Source: CAYLJJ01 sp964384025 (GTDB taxonomy: Bacteria; Myxococcota_A; Bradymonadia; UBA7976; UBA1532). Taken from it: a stretch of DNA of 31,517 nt. The stretch spans positions 1 through 31,517 of the forward strand of contig CAYLJJ010000085.1 in NCBI GenBank assembly GCA_964384025.1, read 5' to 3'. The position numbers and the translations under genes are program-made. The notes beneath the pieces were generated by a model. The model was not told where the DNA came from, searched no databases, and saw only the letters and a program-made list of their open reading frames with translations. This document shows, piece by piece, positions 25,287 to 31,517 of this stretch (its first letter is position 1; each line of letters begins with the position of its first letter).

Positions 25287-27050
25287 ATGCTTGAGCAGAA
25301 GATCCTCAAAGGGATCGGGGTCTCTCCAGGCCTGGCCATGGGTCGGATCTATCGTGTAGACCAGCAGAGCCTGAGTTTTCGCCCCTATCGGCTCCTCCCC
25401 CAACAGCTGGAGGCGGAGATCGAGCGTCTAGAGCAGGCGGTGCTCCTCTCCGAGGGGCAACTCAGGGAACTTAAGTCTCAGCTTGGCTCAGAGCAGGAGT
25501 CCAGACTGATCTTAGAAGCGCACCAGCTCATGCTTCGTGATGAGATGTTCTTGGGAGGGATTCGCCAGAACATCCGTGAAGAGGGCATCAACGCTGAGTC
25601 CGCCCTCAAGAAGGTGACACGCAGCATCAAGCGCATCTTCGACAACATCGAAGATGAGTATTTCAGAGGACGTCGAGATGATGTGGGCTATGTCAGCCGC
25701 CGTCTCCTGCGCAACCTCCTGGGTTTAGAGCCGACGAAGCTCAACCCCAGCGAGGAGGGCAATGTTATCGTTGCTCACGATCTCTCTCCCAGCGACACCG
25801 TTCGGCTCAATCGAGAGCGGGTGTTGGGTTTCGCCATCGATGTAGGAGGCAAGACCAGCCATACCGCCATTATGGCGCGTTCTCTGGAGATCCCTGCGGT
25901 CGTCGCCCTAGAGCATATCTCCGAGCTGGCTCAGGAGGGGAATCTCCTGATTATCGACGGCACTCGAGGGCGGGTCGTGCTCAACCCAGGGAGGGAGGAG
26001 CAGGTCCAGTTTCTTCAGCGACAGAGCGACTACTCTCAAAGGCAAGCTCGCTTGGATCGAGACTTTCACGGTCCCGCCCTCAGCCGAGACAAGGAGCGCT
26101 TGGAGATCAGGGGCAACATCGAGTCGCCTGAAGAGATCCGCTCGGTGATCAAGCATGGTGGGGAGGGGATCGGTCTCTTTCGTACTGAGTACCTCTATAT
26201 GAACCGCGAGCAGCTCCCTGATGAGGAGGAGCAATGCCAAGCTTATAAACAGCTCCTACAAGCAACCCCCCACAGCGTCAGCATCCGTACTCTGGACCTT
26301 GGTGGGGATAAGCTCATTGAGCAGATGAAATCTACGCCAGAGAGCAACCCCGCGATGGGTCTTCGAGCGATCCGCTTCTGTTTGCTGGAGCGACGCATCT
26401 TCAAGACTCAGCTCAGGGCCCTGCTGCGAGCCAGTATTCATGGCCGTCTAAAGATCTTGCTCCCGCTCATCAGCGGTCTAGAGGAGATCCGCAGCGTCAA
26501 GCTCCTCCTCGCTGAGTGTCGAGCAGAGCTGGAAGCTGAAGGGCAGGCGGTGGCGCCGCAGATCCCTCTAGGGATCATGATTGAGCTACCCAGCGCGGTG
26601 ATGATCGCCGATCTATTGGCCCGAGAGGTTGATTTCTTCGCCATCGGCACCAATGACCTGATCCAATATGCCTTGGCGGTGGACCGCGCCAACGAGCATG
26701 TAGCTCAGCTCTACCGCCCCCTTCACCCCGCCATCCTCAGGATGCTCTCAAGGGTCATCCAGGCTGCTCAAGCTGAAGAGATCAGCGTGAGTATGTGTGG
26801 TGAGATGGCAGGAGAGGTGTTTTTCGCCCCTGTGCTCCTGGGTTTGGGGCTCAGGGAGCTCTCAATGAACGCCCTGAGTATTCCTCAACTTAAATCGATG
26901 TTGGGCGCTCTAGAGATCAAAGCTTGTGAACAGCTCCTCTCCGAGATCTTGGAGCTGAAGACCGCTGAAGAGATCGAAGAGCGGTTGGAAGTTCAGCTTC
27001 AGCGCTGGTTGGAACCTGAACATTACGCTGAGCTGATGGGAGAGACATGA
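25287..27050 (+). CDS. ptsI: PTS phosphoenolpyruvate-protein phosphotransferase (Enzyme I)
   Basis: 587 residues, the length of general EI; there is no N-terminal GAF domain, so it is not PtsP. It moves phosphate from phosphoenolpyruvate to HPr. The active His192 is in GGKTSHTAIMARSLEIPAVV. The PEP-binding barrel has GEGIGLFRTEYLY, the DLGGDK segment and GTNDLIQYALAVDR, and the catalytic Cys is in SMCGEMAG near 504. It begins 24 bp after ptsH with a TGGAG site. Its stop overlaps the ATG of a FliL-like gene by four bases. Confidence 0.97.
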   Translation: MLEQKILKGIGVSPGLAMGRIYRVDQQSLSFRPYRLLPQQLEAEIERLEQAVLLSEGQLRELKSQLGSEQESRLILEAHQLMLRDEMFLGGIRQNIREEGINAESALKKVTRSIKRIFDNIEDEYFRGRRDDVGYVSRRLLRNLLGLEPTKLNPSEEGNVIVAHDLSPSDTVRLNRERVLGFAIDVGGKTSHTAIMARSLEIPAVVALEHISELAQEGNLLIIDGTRGRVVLNPGREEQVQFLQRQSDYSQRQARLDRDFHGPALSRDKERLEIRGNIESPEEIRSVIKHGGEGIGLFRTEYLYMNREQLPDEEEQCQAYKQLLQATPHSVSIRTLDLGGDKLIEQMKSTPESNPAMGLRAIRFCLLERRIFKTQLRALLRASIHGRLKILLPLISGLEEIRSVKLLLAECRAELEAEGQAVAPQIPLGIMIELPSAVMIADLLAREVDFFAIGTNDLIQYALAVDRANEHVAQLYRPLHPAILRMLSRVIQAAQAEEISVSMCGEMAGEVFFAPVLLGLGLRELSMNALSIPQLKSMLGALEIKACEQLLSEILELKTAEEIEERLEVQLQRWLEPEHYAELMGET

Positions 27051-27577
27051 GGTATCTCCTCTTAGGAGCCCTGTTCTTATTGGCGTTATTGCTCCTCTAT
27101 CGCTCCTCTCCACAAGCTCCTGAGCCCTCCCTGGAGTCCGAGGTGGAAGCACCCACCCCAGAGCTGCCCACCTCAGAAGAGGCCTTGAAAAGCCCCTCGG
27201 TCGATGCAGCCCCCCCCATGGAGGTTCAGCTCCCAGAGGATCTAGGCCTTCCCAAAGATGCTGCGCCTCAGGGGCCTTTTCTTGTTCCTTTAGGAGCGCA
27301 CAGCCTACATCTGAAGGGGGGAGAGGAGATCCTGGATCTAGAGTTGAGTCTGCGCGTCGCCCAAGCTCGGACTCAGAAAGAGGTTCATCGAAGGCGGCGA
27401 CAGCTGCTGCGTATGATGCTCTTCTTGGGGACCCACCGCGTTCCTGAGGGGATCGAGAGCCCTGAGGGTCGCGCCCGTCTCAAGAAAGATCTAGAAGAGC
27501 GCTTTGGCAATGTTTTGAGGAGTGGTCCTCTTTTGGGAGTAGAGTTCAGCAAATATCAACTGAGATCGAGGAATTAA
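27047..27577 (+). CDS. FliL-like single-span membrane protein
   Basis: 176 residues. One membrane helix (about 2-17, LLLGALFLLALLLL) is followed by a Pro/Glu/Ala-rich linker (about 20-90) and a C-terminal domain. That domain (about 95-172) resembles FliL: LDLELSLRVAQA, then a basic helix leading into LLRMMLFLGTHR, SPEGRARLKKDLEERF and GPLLGVEFSKYQL. FliL proteins surround the flagellar stator and are related to stomatin-like SPFH proteins. No flagellar gene is near. The ATG lies in the ptsI stop (ATGA). The assignment rests on pattern only and is moderate; a general envelope protein of unknown role is the alternative. Confidence 0.6.
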   Translation: MRYLLLGALFLLALLLLYRSSPQAPEPSLESEVEAPTPELPTSEEALKSPSVDAAPPMEVQLPEDLGLPKDAAPQGPFLVPLGAHSLHLKGGEEILDLELSLRVAQARTQKEVHRRRRQLLRMMLFLGTHRVPEGIESPEGRARLKKDLEERFGNVLRSGPLLGVEFSKYQLRSRN

Positions 27578-27581
27578 AGCC

Positions 27582-28517
27582 CTACTCCTGAGCCGCGAGC
27601 CAACGCTCAGCATCGAGCGCCGCGCTGCAACCCATACCTGCGGCGGTGATCGCTTGGCGATACTTAGAGTCTGCCACATCTCCAGCGGCGAAGACCCCTT
27701 CGACATTGGTCATCGTAGAGCCGGGCTGAACCTGAAGATAGCCCACTGTATCCATCTCCAAAGCCCCTTTAAAGAGCGCCGTGTTGGGGGTGTGCCCGAT
27801 GGCTGCAAAGTAGCCTGTCACGGCCAGCTTACGCTGTTCAGCAGTCTTGAGGTTGCGGATGTGTACAGCGTTAACCCCTCGGAAATCTCCCGCCACCTCA
27901 TCTACGACGCTGTCCCAGAGGATCTCGATCTTCTCATTGGCGAAGACCCGCGTCTGCATCACCTTGCTGCCTCGTAGAGCATCACGCCGATGGATCAGAT
28001 AGACCTTGCGAGCAAACTTGGTGAGGAAGCTGGCCTCCTCTAGAGCGGAGTCTCCACCGCCCACGACCACTACATCCTGATCTCTAAAGAAGAAGCCATC
28101 ACAGGTCGCGCAGGCGCTGACCCCACGCCCCTTAAACTCATCCTCTCCCTTGACCCCCAGATAGCGAGCGCTGGCGCCGGTTGAGATGATCAGAGCGTCA
28201 GCGCTGTGTTCAGAGCCATCGTCCTCCCAGAGGCGAAAGGGCCGCTGAGAAAGATCGACCTTGGTGACCACCTTATGAGCCAGCTCCAAACCAAAACGGA
28301 GCGCCTGCTGCTCAAACTGCTGCATCATCTCTGGACCCATGATGCCCTCTGGATATCCAGGGAAGTTCTCTACATCGGTGGTCTGGGTAAGTTGCCCTCC
28401 TGGCTGGAGCCCCGCGGCCATATAGGGTTTGAGGTCGGCTCGAGCGCTGTAGATCGCAGCGGTGAAGCCCGCAGGGCCAGAGCCGATGATATAGACCTGA
28501 TGATGGCGTATAGACAT
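27582..28517 (-). CDS. trxB: Thioredoxin-disulfide reductase
   Basis: 311 residues, typical length. It uses NADPH and FAD to reduce thioredoxin in the cytoplasm. The FAD site is YIIGSGPAGFTAAIYSARA, the redox pair is Cys136 and Cys139 in ACATCDGFFF, the NADPH site is VVVGGGDSALEEA, and GVFAAGDV closes the FAD domain. AGGAGG lies just before the ATG at 28517. The gene converges with the FliL-like gene with only four bases between the two stops, and diverges from the four-repeat protein gene across 140 bp. Confidence 0.96.
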   Translation of the reverse strand: MSIRHHQVYIIGSGPAGFTAAIYSARADLKPYMAAGLQPGGQLTQTTDVENFPGYPEGIMGPEMMQQFEQQALRFGLELAHKVVTKVDLSQRPFRLWEDDGSEHSADALIISTGASARYLGVKGEDEFKGRGVSACATCDGFFFRDQDVVVVGGGDSALEEASFLTKFARKVYLIHRRDALRGSKVMQTRVFANEKIEILWDSVVDEVAGDFRGVNAVHIRNLKTAEQRKLAVTGYFAAIGHTPNTALFKGALEMDTVGYLQVQPGSTMTNVEGVFAAGDVADSKYRQAITAAGMGCSAALDAERWLAAQE

Positions 28518-28538
28518 GAGATCCTCCTGAAGAGACGC

Positions 28539-28544
28539 TATATA
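28539..28544 (-). promoter_or_regulatory. Candidate -10 element for trxB
   Basis: TATATA at 22-27 bases upstream of the trxB ATG is at a fitting distance for a -10 box. No clear -35 partner was found, and the element is symmetric, so strand is uncertain. Confidence 0.2.
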
Positions 28545-28620
28545 TCTCGTGAGAGCAGGAGGCGCTAGAGGCAGATTCTGTGTCAGCCAGAGGCTCGCTT
28601 TGGAGCTGTGCTTTTATTTT

Positions 28621-28649
28621 GTGAAGCTCTTCAAGTGAAGCTCTATACT
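28621..28649 (+). promoter_or_regulatory. Alternating half-site array and possible -10 upstream of four-repeat gene
   Basis: TGAAG (28622-28626), CTTCA (28629-28633) and TGAAG (28636-28640) alternate in orientation with two-base gaps. This also makes a direct repeat GTGAAGCTCT at 28621 and 28635. TATACT at 28644-28649 could be a -10 box. The ATG at 28658 has no ribosome site, so a leaderless or near-leaderless message is possible. A regulator could bind here, but this is inference. Confidence 0.3.
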
Positions 28650-28657
28650 CCCTGGCC

Positions 28658-29728
28658 ATGAACGCTGAAAACTTGAAGCAGTCAAAGGAGCGCGCTCGCT
28701 CCATCCAGAGGCGGTATGAGAGCAACTTCGCGGGGCACCCACGCATCAGCCGCAATCTGAATTTGCTGGAGTCATTGATCGAGGAGTCTCGTGCGCTCTT
28801 AGAAGCTTGGCCTGAGGGCGAGGAGGAGCTGCGCACTGAGACTGAGCAGAACCTCGCGCTCTATACACGAGAGATCGAGTCGATTCGCCAAGCTCAAGCT
28901 CAGGGCACCGATGCCTTTGATGCCCATGTTCTAAATGTATGGGCGCAGCTCAACTTTGCCCGTTACCGTCGCAACTTCGCGGGAAAGTCGAGAGCGACTC
29001 GTGATCTTGGACTCCTTGAGGAGATGCTGAAGACTCTGAGCGATCTAGAAGCACAGATGGCTCCTCTTCTCAACGACAACCCCATCGAGCTGAAAGAGAG
29101 CCATAAGAGCTGTGGTGAATATATCAACCTGCTCCAGAGAGAGCGGAGCGCCATCGGGCAATTACGCATTCGGGGGACCTTAGAGGAGCAGGCTGATCTT
29201 CTGGCTCAGGTAGCCAACAATCAGTTCAAACTCTACCGTGACCAGTTCTCCGGTCGAGCGCGACTCTCTCGTCGACCCGCCCTCCTTCAGCGGATGATCC
29301 AGCGCTTGGAGGAGATCTTAGAGCGGATGCACGCTCTGAGGGCTCAGGGCCATCACCGAGAGACTCACGCTCGCAATATCGATCTTGTCTCCTCCCGACT
29401 CTCTGCTTGGAGAGAAGAACTGAAGAGCATCCAGAACCTTCGCAGTGAGTTGTCCTTCTCCCAGCTGGTCAGCGCTCTTGCTGAGGGGGCCAACGCTCTC
29501 TTTGAGGAGTACAGGGTGCAGTTTGCAGGACAACCACGGGAGAGTCGTGATCTAGAGAAGCTCAACAGCATCTGTGAAGGGCTTTATGATCTGGCTTGGC
29601 AGATGGATGAGTTGGAGCGTGTGCGGGCGGATCAGAGCAACCAGGACAATCTACAGATCATCTTTGACCATCTGCGAATCTATGATCGGGAATTTGAGAG
29701 AATCCAGTCCCTTCAGAAGGGAGACTGA
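28658..29728 (+). CDS. Unrecognised protein of four ~85-90-residue alpha-helical repeats
   Basis: 356 residues, no signal peptide or membrane helix, rich in Arg/Glu/Leu, probably cytoplasmic and helical. I recognise no family. Four repeats are visible, each marked by Y-x3-N/Q-F-A/S-G-x2-R-x-S/T-R: Tyr20/FAG24, Tyr103/FAG107, Tyr193/FSG197 and Tyr285/FAG289. Each is followed by a Leu-rich helix, and each repeat ends in a second helix with a pattern like Y-x2-E-x3-I-x2-L. The spacings are 83, 90 and 92 residues. The ATG lies 140 bp from the divergent trxB, and the aminotransferase gene follows 15 bp downstream. No catalytic motif is evident; a scaffold or binding protein is a guess. Confidence 0.8.
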   Translation: MNAENLKQSKERARSIQRRYESNFAGHPRISRNLNLLESLIEESRALLEAWPEGEEELRTETEQNLALYTREIESIRQAQAQGTDAFDAHVLNVWAQLNFARYRRNFAGKSRATRDLGLLEEMLKTLSDLEAQMAPLLNDNPIELKESHKSCGEYINLLQRERSAIGQLRIRGTLEEQADLLAQVANNQFKLYRDQFSGRARLSRRPALLQRMIQRLEEILERMHALRAQGHHRETHARNIDLVSSRLSAWREELKSIQNLRSELSFSQLVSALAEGANALFEEYRVQFAGQPRESRDLEKLNSICEGLYDLAWQMDELERVRADQSNQDNLQIIFDHLRIYDREFERIQSLQKGD

Positions 29729-29743
29729 GCAGGATTTGGGCTC

Positions 29744-30871
29744 TTGTATTTGTCAAAAAGAAGCCGCTTCAACTCTCAACTTAACGCCTATACCCACGCC
29801 CTGAGAGCGGCTCATGCCACAGGGCAACCTCTGCTCAATCTCAGCCTCTCCAACCCGAGCCTCGCTGGACTGCCCTATCCTTATGAAGAGATCGCCCAAG
29901 CTCTGGCTGAGGGCAGCGTCAAGCCCTATCACCCAGAGCCTCTGGGACTGCCCTCTGCTCGAGAAGCGGTAGCGGTGGAGTATGGAGTGCCCCCCGATCG
30001 GGTGGTGATCACCGCCAGCAGCAGCGAAGCCTACGCTTACCTCTTCCATATACTGGCAGATCCAGGGGATGAGATCCTGGCTCCCGCCCCCAGCTATCCG
30101 CTCTTTGAGCAGCTCGCTGCTCTAGAGGGGCTTGAGCTGAGGAGCTATCCACTGTTCTATGACGGGCGCTGGAGCCTGGGACCCCTTGAGCGAGGTCCCC
30201 GCAGCCGCGCTGTTCTGGCAGTAAGCCCCAACAACCCCACAGGGCAGTATCTTCAACCAGAGGAGCGGCGCTCTCTGCTGAGTTTAGGGCTGCCGCTCTT
30301 AGTGGATGAGGTCTTCGCCCCCTATCCCTTGGAGGGCAGCGCCTACAGCAACTTTAGCCTCAGAGAGCCAGTGATCATCTTGGATGGGCTCTCCAAACGG
30401 GTCGGCCTCCCTCAGATGAAAACGGGTTGGATCCTCTTGGGAGGCCCCGACTCCTTCGCGCTCTCCATCCGAGCGCGTCTAGAGCATCTGGCTGATGCCT
30501 TTCTCTCAGTCTCTGCTCCGGTTCAGCGAGCGCTCCCTCAACTGTTGCGGTGGGGACAGCTCACTCGTGAGGCGATCCAGACGCGGATCAAGAGCAATCT
30601 CAGTCGGCTCAGAGAGAGGGTCAAGGAGAGCGCCTTAGAGGTCCCCCGAGTTGAGGGAGGCTGGTATGCTCTCCTGAGACTCCCCCGCATCTGCTCTGAG
30701 GAGGAGTGGCTCCTTCGCTTCTTAAAGGTGGGCGTTCAGGCTCAACCGGGCTATTTCTATGACTTCCCCTATGAGGCACAAGCGGTCATCAGTCTACTGA
30801 CTCCGAGAGCTGACTTTGAGGAGGGGATCATGCGTATCCTAGGAGAGGTTTCCGACGCTCTCAGCCGATAA
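29744..30871 (+). CDS. Class I/II PLP-dependent aminotransferase
   Basis: 375 residues from a TTG at 29744 with AGGA nine bases upstream; a second TTG at 29750 would drop two residues. The cofactor-binding parts are complete: SSSEAYAYLFHIL near the phosphate site, SPNNPTGQ, the Asp in LVDEVFAPY, and the PLP lysine Lys218 in GLSKRVGLPQMKTGW. This is the aspartate/alanine-aminotransferase fold family (AAT I). The exact amino-acid substrate cannot be told. It follows the four-repeat gene by 15 bp, so they probably share a transcript. Confidence 0.87.
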   Translation: MYLSKRSRFNSQLNAYTHALRAAHATGQPLLNLSLSNPSLAGLPYPYEEIAQALAEGSVKPYHPEPLGLPSAREAVAVEYGVPPDRVVITASSSEAYAYLFHILADPGDEILAPAPSYPLFEQLAALEGLELRSYPLFYDGRWSLGPLERGPRSRAVLAVSPNNPTGQYLQPEERRSLLSLGLPLLVDEVFAPYPLEGSAYSNFSLREPVIILDGLSKRVGLPQMKTGWILLGGPDSFALSIRARLEHLADAFLSVSAPVQRALPQLLRWGQLTREAIQTRIKSNLSRLRERVKESALEVPRVEGGWYALLRLPRICSEEEWLLRFLKVGVQAQPGYFYDFPYEAQAVISLLTPRADFEEGIMRILGEVSDALSR

Positions 30872-30946
30872 CTCCAAGATCTAGATTCAGGTTTTGGATC
30901 TCCTCCCCTAAGAATCCTACAACGAGCCTCGATTGTGAGGAGAAGC

Positions 30947-31517
30947 ATGGATCTAAACTTAAGGATTGAACGAGCCTTCTGGGATCTCTTCTGGATCCCT
31001 CCTGATGTTGAAGTGATCGATCGCCCTGAGCTGCTCTGTATGCGTTGTGCGCGTTCAGATCCCTACCTGAACTCTGTACAGCGCTGCCTCGCTGTTGATG
31101 GAGAGTTAGAGGCGGTTATCGAAGAGGTCACTCACTTCCATCGAGCACAAGGCTCTCGCTGGATGCTCCCCGATCATCGACGCCACTCCAACTCAGAGCG
31201 CTTGCTCGCCCAGGCGGGTTATCAAAGGGGCGCTCAGCATCACACGATGGTGATCCAAACCCAGGAGCATCAGAGGCGCCCAAGTGCAGGCATTAGGGTC
31301 AAACAGGTTAAGGGGATCGAGGATCTCTCTGCGGCGGTCGCCGTCTCTGATTTCGCCTTTGGAAAAGAGCGGCAGCGAAGCCCGGATGAGCTGGCGGAGA
31401 TGTTAAAGAGCTGCAGTGGAGAAGGAGCGCGAGCGCGTCGCTTCTTCGCCTATGACGTTGATCATGGAGAGCCGCTCTCTTCTGGAGGGATGAGCCTCTA
31501 TCCCGAGCTTAATTTTG
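30947..31517 (+). CDS. GNAT-like acetyltransferase, 3' truncated by window
   Basis: 190 codons are visible from the ATG at 30947 and the frame is open at the right edge. The ribosome site GTGAGGAG precedes the start, within a short CCTC/GAGG inverted repeat. Residues 45-105 (LAVDGELEAVIEEVTHFHRA, then ERLLAQAGYQRGAQHHTMVI) look like a small N-terminal module of double-GNAT enzymes. A second GNAT domain seems to begin near 115 and reaches the core strand SSGGMSLYPE where the window ends. The acetyl-CoA loop is beyond the edge, so the family call is tentative. The preceding 75 bp contain an AGATC/GATCT inverted repeat that could be a weak terminator of the aminotransferase gene. Confidence 0.55.
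   Translation, partial: MDLNLRIERAFWDLFWIPPDVEVIDRPELLCMRCARSDPYLNSVQRCLAVDGELEAVIEEVTHFHRAQGSRWMLPDHRRHSNSERLLAQAGYQRGAQHHTMVIQTQEHQRRPSAGIRVKQVKGIEDLSAAVAVSDFAFGKERQRSPDELAEMLKSCSGEGARARRFFAYDVDHGEPLSSGGMSLYPELNF

Noticed and set aside
1..31517. CRISPR arrays, tRNA or rRNA genes, insertion sequences, prophage or toxin-antitoxin modules
   Set aside because: No regularly spaced repeats, tRNA-like folds, transposase motifs or paired small genes were seen on either strand.

Overview
The window looks like a chromosomal segment of a Gram-negative, myxobacterium/deltaproteobacterium-type organism; Myxococcota or Bradymonadota is my inference. The reasons are: two AgmX/PglI C-terminal-domain proteins, a secreted trypsin with Cys-rich repeats and a MYXO-CTERM-like tail, many lipobox-bearing surface proteins, and a KDO/LPS-rpoN-PTS gene order of deltaproteobacterial style. 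Coding density is very high. No stretch over 300 bases lacks a gene, and I saw no rRNA, tRNA, CRISPR array, insertion sequence or phage gene.

Region 1 (1-4759, +): two tandem paralogues join an AgmX/PglI C-terminal domain to a YfbK-like von Willebrand A region. The metal-binding (MIDAS) motif of that region is degraded in both. The first gene runs off the left edge. Region 2 (4754-8625, -): sthA (soluble transhydrogenase), fabI (enoyl-ACP reductase) and a trypsin-like surface protease, all in one direction. Region 3 (8767-14467, +): three lipoproteins in a tight row. They are a large PPC/Cys-rich protein, a zinc-metalloprotease-like protein and a lipin-type (LNS2) HAD phosphatase.

Region 4 (14518-21114, +): kdsB-pyrG-kdsA-acyltransferase-lptA-lptB-rpoN, almost all joined by short stop/start overlaps. 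PyrG makes the CTP that KdsB uses to activate KDO, which KdsA helps to make. The acyltransferase probably finishes lipid A, and LptA/LptB export LPS. A good sigma70-like promoter sits just upstream of kdsB. Region 5 (21187-27577, +): ptsN, rapZ, a full mannose-family PTS (EIIA, EIIB, EIIC, EIID), ptsH, ptsI and a FliL-like membrane protein. RapZ has lost its Walker A lysine. The second half of EIIC and all of EIID are much more AT-rich than everything around them.

Region 6 (27582-31517): trxB (-) converges on the FliL-like gene. Divergent from trxB is an unrecognised protein built of four repeats of about 85-90 residues, then a class I/II aminotransferase, then the start of a GNAT-like gene cut by the right edge. 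The most interesting items are the MIDAS-less tandem fusions, the FliL-like protein coupled to ptsI, the RapZ Walker A change, the AT-rich EIIC/EIID patch and the four-repeat protein.
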